Shown here: positions 1 through 6,561 of the stretch, piece after piece
How positions within the stretch are numbered: the first letter of the stretch is position 1
Layout of the letters: each line of letters starts with the position of its first letter
From: a virus
Length of the DNA: 25,769 bases
Direction: 5' to 3' (one strand)
IMG/VR virus record: IMGVR_UViG_3300017917_003301
Span: 1-25,769 of that record
Made by a program: the position numbers and the translations under genes
Notes under the pieces: model-generated
The model's input: the letters and a program-made list of their open reading frames with translations, nothing else
Told to the model about the DNA's origin: nothing
The model's database searches: none

Positions 1-15
1 AAACGCGAAGCGTTT
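1..15. repeat. Perfect short hairpin at the window edge
   Basis: The first 15 bases form a perfect inverted repeat, six-base arms AAACGC and GCGTTT around GAA. The centre contains GCGAAGC, a heptamer known to make an unusually stable DNA mini-hairpin. Read on the minus strand the arm ends in TTT at the window edge, so it could be the stem of a minus-strand terminator whose T-run lies outside the window. That cannot be decided here. Confidence 0.4.
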
Positions 16-32
16 AAGCTATTATCCAGATT

Positions 33-77
33 AATCGGTCATGATTCACCCACACAGGGTGAATCACTGATGCCATT
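33..77. repeat. Long imperfect hairpin
   Basis: The core is a perfect nine-base inverted repeat (43-51 GATTCACCC, 57-65 GGGTGAATC) with a five-base loop. Outside it, TCA pairs with TGA, GG with CC and AAT with ATT, separated by small bulges, so pairing extends over roughly 33-77. There is no T-run on either side, which argues against a simple intrinsic terminator. It may be a stem of a structured RNA, a transposon-end hairpin or a protein-binding palindrome. Just outside it, ATTATCC recurs at 22-28 and 75-81, each time followed 16-17 bases later by GTCAT, a weak direct repeat. Confidence 0.5.
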
Positions 78-108
78 ATCCGAGTAGCACAGTCATTTTT
101 TCTAATGA

Positions 109-327
109 GATTGTTATTACACATAACACGGAGGCGGTTGACCGGTACCCCCTACTCAAGCTTCACATATCAACGGAACCCTAGTGACCCGAGAAAAACC
201 AAGTCCTACGAGCATGAGTTGTATCTTTTTCAACAGAGCTCAAACCATTTGTTGCCTTAAGTTAGCGACTTTCCTTTGACTCCCAAGAATCCGACGGCTA
301 CGGGCCTTACCCCGGCTGTCTCAATGG
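109..327 (+). ncRNA. Candidate structured RNA, possibly orphan HEARO/omega RNA
   Basis: No convincing protein-coding frame covers this stretch, but it holds several stems. These are TGTTAT/ATAACA at 112-117/123-128; a GGCGGT...ACCCCC arm from about 133; GAGC/GCTC with inner GTTG/CAAC at 210-241; and GACGGCT/GGCTGTC at 293-299/314-320 with an inner GGG/CCC. The last stem needs two G-U pairs that exist only in plus-strand RNA; on the minus strand they become A-C mismatches. That points to a plus-strand transcript. The segments GGCGGTTGACCGGTACC, CAACGGAACCC and CGGGCCTTACCCCGGC resemble what I remember of HEARO, the omega RNA that precedes iscB/isrB genes, but I cannot run a covariance search. 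No IscB or IsrB ORF follows within the window; the next gene is on the opposite strand. Ends are approximate. The alternative is another unclassified phage RNA. Confidence 0.4.
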
Positions 328-328
328 G

Positions 329-346
329 GATCGAGGTTCCTCGATC
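329..346. repeat. Perfect hairpin overlapping the GIY-YIG stop codon
   Basis: GATCGAGG (329-336) and CCTCGATC (339-346) are perfect inverted arms around TT. The right arm overlaps the TGA stop (347-345) of the minus-strand nuclease gene. No T-run follows on the minus strand, so it is not a typical intrinsic terminator. It may protect the 3' end of the mRNA or belong to the structured RNA on its left. Confidence 0.45.
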
Positions 347-797
347 AAACAGTGTCTGTTAATCTGCGAATATGGCTACCATGAACACGAACTTGAATGT
401 GCCCATTGTACCAGTCGTCAGACTCTAGTACTTTGTATTTGAATTGTTCACGAGCTTCGATATAGCTACATTCAGCCTTGGACTTACAGTAGTATAGGAT
501 CTCTCGTGTAAAGTTGCCTGCGCCTAAGCGTTCTAAGTCTTGATTGAGTTCTGTGTTTGAACCGTAGTATGTCTGCCAGTCTGAATCTATTTTACTGCGT
601 ATCTTCTTTTTCTTTTTGTTGCCGTTTTTGAGTTTCACTACTTTGTATGTTGTCTTACTAAATTTTGCTAGTTTTTTGCCAATATACTTTCTGCCGGTGA
701 TGTTATTTGTTATCAAATAAACAAAACCAACACAATCTTCGGGTAACTCTGTGATTTCTTTAGATTCATACAGCCACATTGGACTATTAGTTACCAT
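345..797 (-). CDS. GIY-YIG family endonuclease, Seg/homing type
   Basis: A small basic protein with a GIY-YIG nuclease core: FVYLITN then GRKYIGKK stand for the GIY and YIG strands, followed by a lysine-rich stretch, SDWQTYYGSN, and a glutamate in CSYIEARE that fits the metal-binding position. T4-like phages carry many free-standing GIY-YIG nucleases (Seg type) that cut DNA and spread by homing, and small proteins beginning MW(I/L)Y are one group of these. The frame is open to a GTG at 827, inside the preceding gene. I prefer the ATG at 797, which has AGG about 10 bases upstream. The ATG at 779 (MWLYESKE) matches the family start better but has weak ribosome-binding sequence. It is the last gene of the minus-strand operon and ends at a hairpin. 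The nuclease fold is fairly sure; the target is unknown. Confidence 0.8.
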   Translation of the reverse strand: MVTNSPMWLYESKEITELPEDCVGFVYLITNNITGRKYIGKKLAKFSKTTYKVVKLKNGNKKKKKIRSKIDSDWQTYYGSNTELNQDLERLGAGNFTREILYYCKSKAECSYIEAREQFKYKVLESDDWYNGHIQVRVHGSHIRRLTDTV

Positions 798-820
798 GGT
801 TCGAGGCCTGGCTGTAAAAA

Positions 821-1837
821 TCACCACTCGGTTATGTGTTGCTGATCAGTTAATCGATCTGTAGTACATTTTGTTTTGCATTCTAAACTGTTAAATTTTA
901 AAAAATCTGTTGTCCAAAAACTATCATTAATGATATCCTGGAATGTTCGTTTGTTTAAATTAAAATGAGATTGTGCTCGATCCTGCCACTCTTGATTGTG
1001 TTCGTATCTATTAGCAGTCCAACAACAAGGATAAAATTCGCCTTGGCTGTTCAAGAACACGCCTTTGTTGCCTATCAAACAGATTCCTGAATAGTTGCCT
1101 AGATTTTTTGATCGTTCTAAGAATATTTTTTTAAGTTCGTTGCCTGGTCTTGTTTTCGGTGTCAATGCTTGTATTATACGTTCAAACCTGTGCCCGGCTG
1201 CTATCATTTGGCGATCCTGAGGCTCTAGTGGATCGTCTAATCCATAAGCGGGATATTTACTCCCAAACTTGGTTGATTTTGTGAGCTGAAAACTATCAAA
1301 CCCGTTGGCCAATGCCAGTGTTTTGATCTTGATCAAATGATCTTCGTTAAATCTAAAAGCAATACTGGCCCATACTCGATAAGTGCCAGTGTTGTGCTGA
1401 AAGAATGTAGAAAACCCCTGTACAATAGAATTCCAGTCACTGTTGGCTCGATACTGCTGATTGGATTCTTGATCCCAGCCATCAATGCTCCAGTGTATTT
1501 CGTCACGATGATCCAACACTTTCGCTAACTGTTGCCACCAGTCCACAGTCTTGTGACTGCCATTGGTTATCACAACCAGTTGTATATCTGGATTGGTTTT
1601 TTTGAGCCAGGCACAAATGTCAACAAAGTCACGACAGTATATGGGATCTCCATCATTGCCACAAAAAGTTATTTTGCGTATCTGCTGAACGATGTCTGAA
1701 CCGATTTGTGTCCTAAAAAATGGCAAAGTGAGTTGTCGATTCAACAAGCTGTCTGGTAATTCGGCTCGTGGGCATCTTGGGCACTTTAAAGTACAGATAC
1801 TGGATGGCTCAATGTGCCAGTGGTCCCATGCTAACAT
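821..1837 (-). CDS. Radical SAM protein with auxiliary-cluster (SPASM/twitch-like) C-terminus, copy 1
   Basis: The protein starts MLAWDHWHIEPSSIC and has the radical SAM motif C-x3-C-x2-C at C15, C19 and C22, which binds the 4Fe-4S cluster that cleaves S-adenosylmethionine. GNDGDP fits the SAM-binding second motif. Near the C-terminus C-x12-G-x4-C, followed by a CC-W pair and C-x3-C, matches the cysteine spacing of SPASM/twitch domains that hold an extra Fe-S cluster. Such enzymes often modify peptides or proteins, but the substrate here cannot be read. The frame extends to 1858, but the ATG at 1837 puts the first cysteine at residue 15, exactly as in the paralogue upstream, and overlaps that gene's stop as ATGTTAG. 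I therefore chose 1837. It is a clear paralogue of the next gene, which suggests tandem duplication. Confidence 0.85.
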   Translation of the reverse strand: MLAWDHWHIEPSSICTLKCPRCPRAELPDSLLNRQLTLPFFRTQIGSDIVQQIRKITFCGNDGDPIYCRDFVDICAWLKKTNPDIQLVVITNGSHKTVDWWQQLAKVLDHRDEIHWSIDGWDQESNQQYRANSDWNSIVQGFSTFFQHNTGTYRVWASIAFRFNEDHLIKIKTLALANGFDSFQLTKSTKFGSKYPAYGLDDPLEPQDRQMIAAGHRFERIIQALTPKTRPGNELKKIFLERSKNLGNYSGICLIGNKGVFLNSQGEFYPCCWTANRYEHNQEWQDRAQSHFNLNKRTFQDIINDSFWTTDFLKFNSLECKTKCTTDRLTDQQHITEW

Positions 1838-2694
1838 AGTTCGATCTCTCGTTGCCATTGACTATCAAACACTGTTTGATTTTTGTTAACTGTGCAAGTC
1901 ATTGAACACACAGCATCAGGATTGTTTTTCCAGGTATTTTTTAATGTTGCAAGATCATCTGTGACAAAACCTCGTTGTCTAGACCCTTGCCAGCAACACG
2001 GGTTCAGTCTGCCTTGTGCATCAATGTACATTGATTTTTCTTTCAAGGCATGACAATCAATGCGCCCTGGCGCCCATGTCGGACGTTGCCAGTTGGTTGG
2101 ATATTCTAAACGAACGGGCATTTCTCTTTTTGTGACCTTGGCTCTAAACCATTTAAATCCCATATCTCGTGCCAACTGCTCGCAAGCATCAACCTGATGT
2201 TGATTGTGGCGATATACCAACATGTCCCAGTGTGCGGACCCGCCAGCTTCGATAAAAGCACGAGCATTGGCCATGAGCTTGTCCCAATTACTGCCTACTC
2301 GATATGTGGGATTGGAATCTTCTAATCCGTCAATACTGAATACCACATAGTCCTGTGGTTGATTGAATATACGGCCCAGTTCGTGCCACCAAAATGTGGT
2401 TTGCAAAGCTCCGTTACTGTTCATACCCAGCACAATATTGGGATTTAGATTCCTAAACCAACGATAGATATCCAAGGTGTATTTGCCAGCGGCGGGGTCA
2501 CCGTAATTGCCACACATAAACATTTTGTCTAATTTAGACAACACACGGTCACTGAAATGTTTTTGTATGTGCGGTATCGTGAGATGATGCTGTACTCGTT
2601 TATTGAAATCCGAATCGACTTCTCGAGCACACTGTGGGCAAGCTAACTGACAAACATCAGTTGGCTCTAGGTGTAACACTTTTATTCTACGCAA
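1831..2694 (-). CDS. Radical SAM protein with auxiliary-cluster (SPASM/twitch-like) C-terminus, copy 2
   Basis: About 287 residues. HLEPTDVCQLACPQC carries C-x3-C-x2-C at C15, C19 and C22; GNYGDP follows, then SIDGLED. The C-terminal part has C-x13-G-x4-C, CCW and C-x3-C, the spacing expected for an auxiliary Fe-S cluster. The start is a TTG at 2694 that overlaps the gp46 stop by eight bases. It is preferred because it aligns exactly with the ATG of the paralogue; the next option is a GTG at 2679. Overlaps on both sides suggest translational coupling with gp46 and copy 1. The two copies share HxEP, GNxGDP, the WW(H/Q)xL segment and the SIDG...YR...W segment, yet are clearly diverged, so they may act on different substrates or as a pair. 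The true substrate is unknown. Confidence 0.85.
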   Translation of the reverse strand: MRRIKVLHLEPTDVCQLACPQCAREVDSDFNKRVQHHLTIPHIQKHFSDRVLSKLDKMFMCGNYGDPAAGKYTLDIYRWFRNLNPNIVLGMNSNGALQTTFWWHELGRIFNQPQDYVVFSIDGLEDSNPTYRVGSNWDKLMANARAFIEAGGSAHWDMLVYRHNQHQVDACEQLARDMGFKWFRAKVTKREMPVRLEYPTNWQRPTWAPGRIDCHALKEKSMYIDAQGRLNPCCWQGSRQRGFVTDDLATLKNTWKNNPDAVCSMTCTVNKNQTVFDSQWQREIELC

Positions 2695-4450
2695 TGTCTA
2701 CATCCGTATTGTAACTGGTAAAGCCATTTTCTTTAATGACTTTGAGAATATTTTCCACTCGACCTGCCAATTCATCTTTGTGACTAACAAGCCATATTGA
2801 CTTGTGGCGTTCACGACTCATTTTCTTCAACAATGCTAGGCCATTTTCTACACCTTGGGTATCCAAGCCGTTGTCCATGAGCTCGTCGATAAACAGCACG
2901 TTGATGGGGTGATATAAACTTTCAAACACATCACGGAACGCCCAGCTCATACTTAGAATCAATCTTGTGCGTTCACCACGACTCAAGTTATCAAAGTCTA
3001 GTTCACGGCCTAGTTCTTCAATGCTCACAGTTAAATCATTTTGGAATACCACAGTGTGTGGCAAGCCAATACGATCTAAGTAGTGGGTGAGTCGTTGATT
3101 CAAGTAACTCAAATTCTGTTCAATGATCTTTTTGCGTATAAAACTATCTTTGCTTGTTAGCAGTTTAAGCAAGAACTCTTGATGTTCTTGTAATCTAGTC
3201 AAGTCGTTTAACACATCATAGCTGACTTCTTGCAAGGCCTGTCCGCTCATCTCATCAATTTGCTCACCATAAGGATCTGTTTCGTTTTGCTTGGTTTCTA
3301 ATTGTTTTTCTAAAGCAGACAGGTTGGCACGATGTTCAATGGCATCGTTTTGATTGTCGTAGAACATCTTGGGGGGCTTGCCTATATCGCCCAAGGCTTC
3401 GATGGCAGTCTGTAGTTCTGATACTGTGGTGCTATGTTCTGTGCTCGCCGCTCTCGCAGTTGCCAGATCTTTCTGTTTACTTTCCAAAACTTGTTGGTGC
3501 TTACTGTCGTGGAAAGCCTGCCCGCACGTGTGGCACGTGTGGGTCTCGAGCGATGCAATTTCTTGCGATAGCTTTTTAATTGCTTTGTCCTCTCGATCCC
3601 GGTCGAGTTTAGCCTGTGACAAAGCTTTCTGTAAATCATTAAAGGTCCTACGGTCCTGATCCCACGTGGCGTAATCCTGGTGTGCCTGTATTTCCGCCTC
3701 AATATCAATCGCTTTGAGCCCTTGGATAGCCGTCTCAAGTTTTTGTACGTCTTCCGCATGCTTGGATAACCATAGCCCTTGCCGCCTTTTGAGATTTTCG
3801 ATTTGTTCTTCAATTCTTTTATTGGCCTCCTGCACAGCCCTGATACGCATTTCTTCTTGACTTATTGCATCTTTGGTTTCTCTACTGAGTTCTTTGATGC
3901 GGTCAGCACGCTCACTCAGCAAGGTAATGCCCAGCAATTGTTCAATTATAGTGCGTTGATCATTGCTCTTTAAACTTAAAAATGGTTCTGTATAAGTGTT
4001 TAAGGCCATGATATGTTTGAACATGTCATGACTCATGCCCAGTACATGTTCAATAGCGTCTTGTGTTTCGCGACTGTCGCCTTGTGCATCGTCTGTGATT
4101 TGTTGTTCTTCATTGTTGACATAAAACTTCAACACATTGGGCTTGCGACCTCGCTCAATTCTGTAGTCCCGCCCTCCCACTGCAAAGTCTAGGCTTACTA
4201 ACATAGCCTTGCCATTGGTTTTGTTTACTAGATTATCTTTGCGTATGTTTGACAAAGCATTGCCATACAACGCATAACTTAAAGCATTGATAATTGTGGT
4301 CTTGCCTGTGCCGTTGCGACTTCCATCTCCGCCAAGGTCTAAGTTTTCTCCCAGTACCAGAGTAAGGTCTTTACGATCAAAGTCTATGCCCTGTGTACTA
4401 TTGCCCACACTCATAAAGTTTTTTACAGTAAGTTTTTTTATCTGAATCAT
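2687..4450 (-). CDS. 46: Recombination endonuclease ATPase subunit, gp46 (Rad50/SbcC-like)
   Basis: A 587-residue SMC/Rad50-type ATPase. The N-terminus has a Walker A loop ending NGTGKTT at about residues 46-52. Long charged coiled-coil arms flank a CHTCG zinc hook near residues 303-307. The C-terminal lobe has the ABC signature LSRGERTRL near 488, a Walker B stretch VLFIDELMD near 517 followed by a D-loop, and a final SHKDE switch histidine. In T4, gp46 joins gp47 to resect DNA ends, which feeds recombination-dependent replication and host DNA breakdown. The length is close to T4 gp46. It starts one base after the stop of the upstream ORF (TAATATG) with no obvious ribosome site, so coupling is likely. 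Its partner gp47 lies upstream, separated by a split accessory gene. Confidence 0.95.
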   Translation of the reverse strand: MIQIKKLTVKNFMSVGNSTQGIDFDRKDLTLVLGENLDLGGDGSRNGTGKTTIINALSYALYGNALSNIRKDNLVNKTNGKAMLVSLDFAVGGRDYRIERGRKPNVLKFYVNNEEQQITDDAQGDSRETQDAIEHVLGMSHDMFKHIMALNTYTEPFLSLKSNDQRTIIEQLLGITLLSERADRIKELSRETKDAISQEEMRIRAVQEANKRIEEQIENLKRRQGLWLSKHAEDVQKLETAIQGLKAIDIEAEIQAHQDYATWDQDRRTFNDLQKALSQAKLDRDREDKAIKKLSQEIASLETHTCHTCGQAFHDSKHQQVLESKQKDLATARAASTEHSTTVSELQTAIEALGDIGKPPKMFYDNQNDAIEHRANLSALEKQLETKQNETDPYGEQIDEMSGQALQEVSYDVLNDLTRLQEHQEFLLKLLTSKDSFIRKKIIEQNLSYLNQRLTHYLDRIGLPHTVVFQNDLTVSIEELGRELDFDNLSRGERTRLILSMSWAFRDVFESLYHPINVLFIDELMDNGLDTQGVENGLALLKKMSRERHKSIWLVSHKDELAGRVENILKVIKENGFTSYNTDVDIA

Positions 4451-4451
4451 A

Positions 4452-4982
4452 TTAAATTTGTTGTTTGAATTTTTCTAATTCACCGCTGACTAAACTTTCT
4501 AGGCAACTACGGTTATGGATCAGTATATCATTGATCCGGGCTAGATCGTCTTTGACTTTGATCAATGGACGATCCACAAAGGTCTTGATAGCTTCACACA
4601 CTGTTATAAATCGTTTTTCGGGATTTGATATTTCGTCATATGATTCATCTATTATAACAGAAAATGTCTTAAAACCAAACCCCTTGATAAACCTCAAAGT
4701 GTGATGCGGACCAACCACGATAAAAGGTCTCATCGAAGCCATGGGCCGAAATATTTTTTCAGTTACAAAAGGATACGGATAATCAAACACAGTTTCGGTT
4801 ACAATATCAACACCGATTTTTTTGTAAAAGTCAGCCTGCGCCCGCCCCCCAAAGTTGGGAGATCCTTGTACTATGGGGTCTTTAAAATCATTTACAATTT
4901 CGCTGAAATCAATTTGAGGACTGGCAATCACAAAACGATCGTTGATTCGAGTACGAGGGTAAGTGACCAACAATGTATCCAT
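4452..4982 (-). CDS. C-terminal half of a probable split glycosyltransferase-like protein
   Basis: 176 residues with a recognisable core at about 61-118: VTETVF, FVTEKIFRPMA, RPFIVVGP, LRFIKGFGFKTF and IDESYDEI. This pattern is typical of the nucleotide-sugar-binding C-terminal lobe of a glycosyltransferase-like family (reminiscent of family 10 fucosyltransferases) found in marine T4-like phages; that match is from memory. On its own it lacks an N-terminal lobe. The ORF just upstream supplies a compatible one, ends one base before this ATG, and is in the other frame (+1). Together they make about 357 residues, a normal length for one protein. It may be a translated separate subunit, a programmed shift or a broken gene. 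It sits between gp47 and gp46. Confidence 0.6.
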   Translation of the reverse strand: MDTLLVTYPRTRINDRFVIASPQIDFSEIVNDFKDPIVQGSPNFGGRAQADFYKKIGVDIVTETVFDYPYPFVTEKIFRPMASMRPFIVVGPHHTLRFIKGFGFKTFSVIIDESYDEISNPEKRFITVCEAIKTFVDRPLIKVKDDLARINDILIHNRSCLESLVSGELEKFKQQI

Positions 4983-4983
4983 G

Positions 4984-5529
4984 TTATTTAAAATTTGTCT
5001 TTAGAGCAACAGTTGACAGCAGTTGATTGTTTTTTAAAAAATTACACAGAGCCACTCTGTGAGAACGCTGTTTGCCCATCATGCATATTCCAGATTTTTC
5101 AATTTTATCAAATGTTAATTCGGGCACTGGGCCAAGTTTTTTTGATAATATATCCAACGAGAGCATGCTCTCAACAACCGTAGGCCAGTCATTTGGATGT
5201 TGATCTTTAAGTAACAACTCAAATTCTCGACGTATGCCATAGTGATTTGTTACGAACAGCAGGAGATACAATGGAATATCCTTGCTCTTGAACATTCTTA
5301 TTAGATTCAACGTCATTAGCCCAGTTGGCAACAGTGGATCATAGTAGTCAGTGTCCATGTGTACTATCAGTATTCGATCATTGACCTGGTATGAATCTTT
5401 TTTGATTGCGTCTAACTTAACTGACAATGTTTCTAAATTTGTATCAAAGTCTCGACCATCCATGGACAATAAAACATTGAATTTTTTATTGATGATATCA
5501 ACAGCTTCGGGATAAAGTTCTTTAGTCAT
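4984..5529 (-). CDS. N-terminal half of a probable split glycosyltransferase-like protein
   Basis: 181 residues without a family motif I can name with certainty. It contains HMDTDYYDPLLPTG, LLLFVTNHYGI and, near the end, MMGKQRSHRVALCNFLKNNQLL. The last segment resembles the stretch that, in phage glycosyltransferase-like proteins, comes just before the C-terminal sugar-nucleotide lobe, which here is the next ORF. The stop TAA (4986-4984) falls in an A/T-rich run. In the frame of the downstream ORF the sequence is open from 5000, so a single-base change within 5000-4987 would fuse both. The start ATG lies three bases after the gp47 stop. It could instead be a complete small protein. Confidence 0.6.
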   Translation of the reverse strand: MTKELYPEAVDIINKKFNVLLSMDGRDFDTNLETLSVKLDAIKKDSYQVNDRILIVHMDTDYYDPLLPTGLMTLNLIRMFKSKDIPLYLLLFVTNHYGIRREFELLLKDQHPNDWPTVVESMLSLDILSKKLGPVPELTFDKIEKSGICMMGKQRSHRVALCNFLKNNQLLSTVALKTNFK

Positions 5530-5532
5530 TGG

Positions 5533-6549
5533 CTACAGCGCCTGATAAATCTGCAACAATAATTTAGGATCGTAGAATTCGCTTTCAATATTGGTGATTT
5601 GATCAGTGATGATCTGATCAACACTTTCAAATTTGATTTCGCCTGGTGCCATGTCTGTATCTACAGAACTGTTCTTGGTAGGGATCAAGGCCATTTCTCT
5701 CAATTGATAATCTTTGACAAAGGTATCCTTGATAAAATTGGCTTCTTCGTAACTGATTTCAATGTCCAGTTCTACACGCACATGCATGTTTTTGCCCAAC
5801 AGAGTGGGGGCATTGTCGATTAAGTTACCCAACCGCAACACACGATAGCGTGGTTGATCTGGCCATGCATGATATTCAGGTTGTTTGCCCCATTCAAGTA
5901 TCATGACACCGCGTTCGTCATCCCCAGCGTCGGCATAGTTGTGGGGAAAAGCATTGCCGATGTATGTGATATTGGCCTTGGTTTGGCGCTTGTGGAAGTG
6001 ACCAGAAAACACATGACCTATGTTAGCAAAGTCCTCCCTGCGCACTTCTCCATGGTCTGGCATTTCTACCATGGCATTCATGAGGTAGCCAGGCAATTCA
6101 AAATGCCCAAAAACATACTGACTTTTGAGTTTGGGTATGCGTTTATGATCATCGCCGACAAGCCAAGGAGCAATGGTGACGTTTCCATCTGTGAACCAGT
6201 CGTTGCAGACATGCACATTTGGCAAATGGCGTGCCCACTCTACACTTTGGATATCACGCTTGTCTCTATAATATAGATCATGGTTGCCGGGAATGAAATA
6301 AACATTGTCAAAATTGTTGTTTAAATGTTCCAATGCCCGCAAACTGTAGTTCAGTGTCATGATATTGAGACTGGCTCGATTGTTGTGCCAGTCTCCAAGA
6401 AACAAGGCAGTTTCGCATCCTTGTTCGCGAGCTAATTCAGTGGCCCATTTAACAAATGTCAAACAGTCTTCGTTGTGTAGCTGGCTGTTGCTTTTGAGTC
6501 CAAAATGGATATCAGTAAAAACCGCAGCCTTTTTGAATAGGTTAGTCAT
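5533..6549 (-). CDS. 47: Recombination endonuclease nuclease subunit, gp47 (Mre11/SbcD-like)
   Basis: A 338-residue calcineurin-like phosphoesterase with all metal-binding motifs in order: D13-x-H15, GDWHNNR (D53, H55), GNHD (88-91), H149, and GHFH (183-186). The length equals that of T4 gp47. In T4 it forms with gp46 the Mre11-Rad50-like complex that trims double-strand ends. It begins 12 bases after the gp55 stop and is followed by the split accessory gene and gp46. The motifs are intact, so an active enzyme is expected. Confidence 0.95.
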   Translation of the reverse strand: MTNLFKKAAVFTDIHFGLKSNSQLHNEDCLTFVKWATELAREQGCETALFLGDWHNNRASLNIMTLNYSLRALEHLNNNFDNVYFIPGNHDLYYRDKRDIQSVEWARHLPNVHVCNDWFTDGNVTIAPWLVGDDHKRIPKLKSQYVFGHFELPGYLMNAMVEMPDHGEVRREDFANIGHVFSGHFHKRQTKANITYIGNAFPHNYADAGDDERGVMILEWGKQPEYHAWPDQPRYRVLRLGNLIDNAPTLLGKNMHVRVELDIEISYEEANFIKDTFVKDYQLREMALIPTKNSSVDTDMAPGEIKFESVDQIITDQITNIESEFYDPKLLLQIYQAL

Positions 6550-6561
6550 TTAATGATTATA

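Noticed and set aside
1-150. Minus-strand open frame of about 45 codons ending near position 14, including a 20-codon ATG ORF (MASVIHPVWV...)
   Set aside because: It runs through the hairpins, lacks a ribosome site, and its composition looks like a frame read through structured RNA.
120-190. Guanidine (ykkC-type) riboswitch, because CTAGGGTTCCG (minus) and ACACGGAGG (plus) resemble parts of it
   Set aside because: The two pieces lie on opposite strands and the conserved middle segments are absent.
1-344. Group I or II intron beside the GIY-YIG gene
   Set aside because: No recognisable catalytic core or domain V-like sequence; no split gene is visible.
240-350. tRNA or tmRNA near the T-arm-like GATCGAGGTTCC
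   Set aside because: No acceptor stem, anticodon arm or proper TTCRA loop can be formed around it on either strand.
3382-3813. 143-codon minus-strand ORF inside gp46
   Set aside because: It is an out-of-frame shadow of gp46; the gp46 motifs run continuously through this interval.
6549-6561. TATAAT between gp55 and gp47 as a promoter
   Set aside because: There is no -35 at the right distance, and transcription would start at or inside the gp47 start codon.
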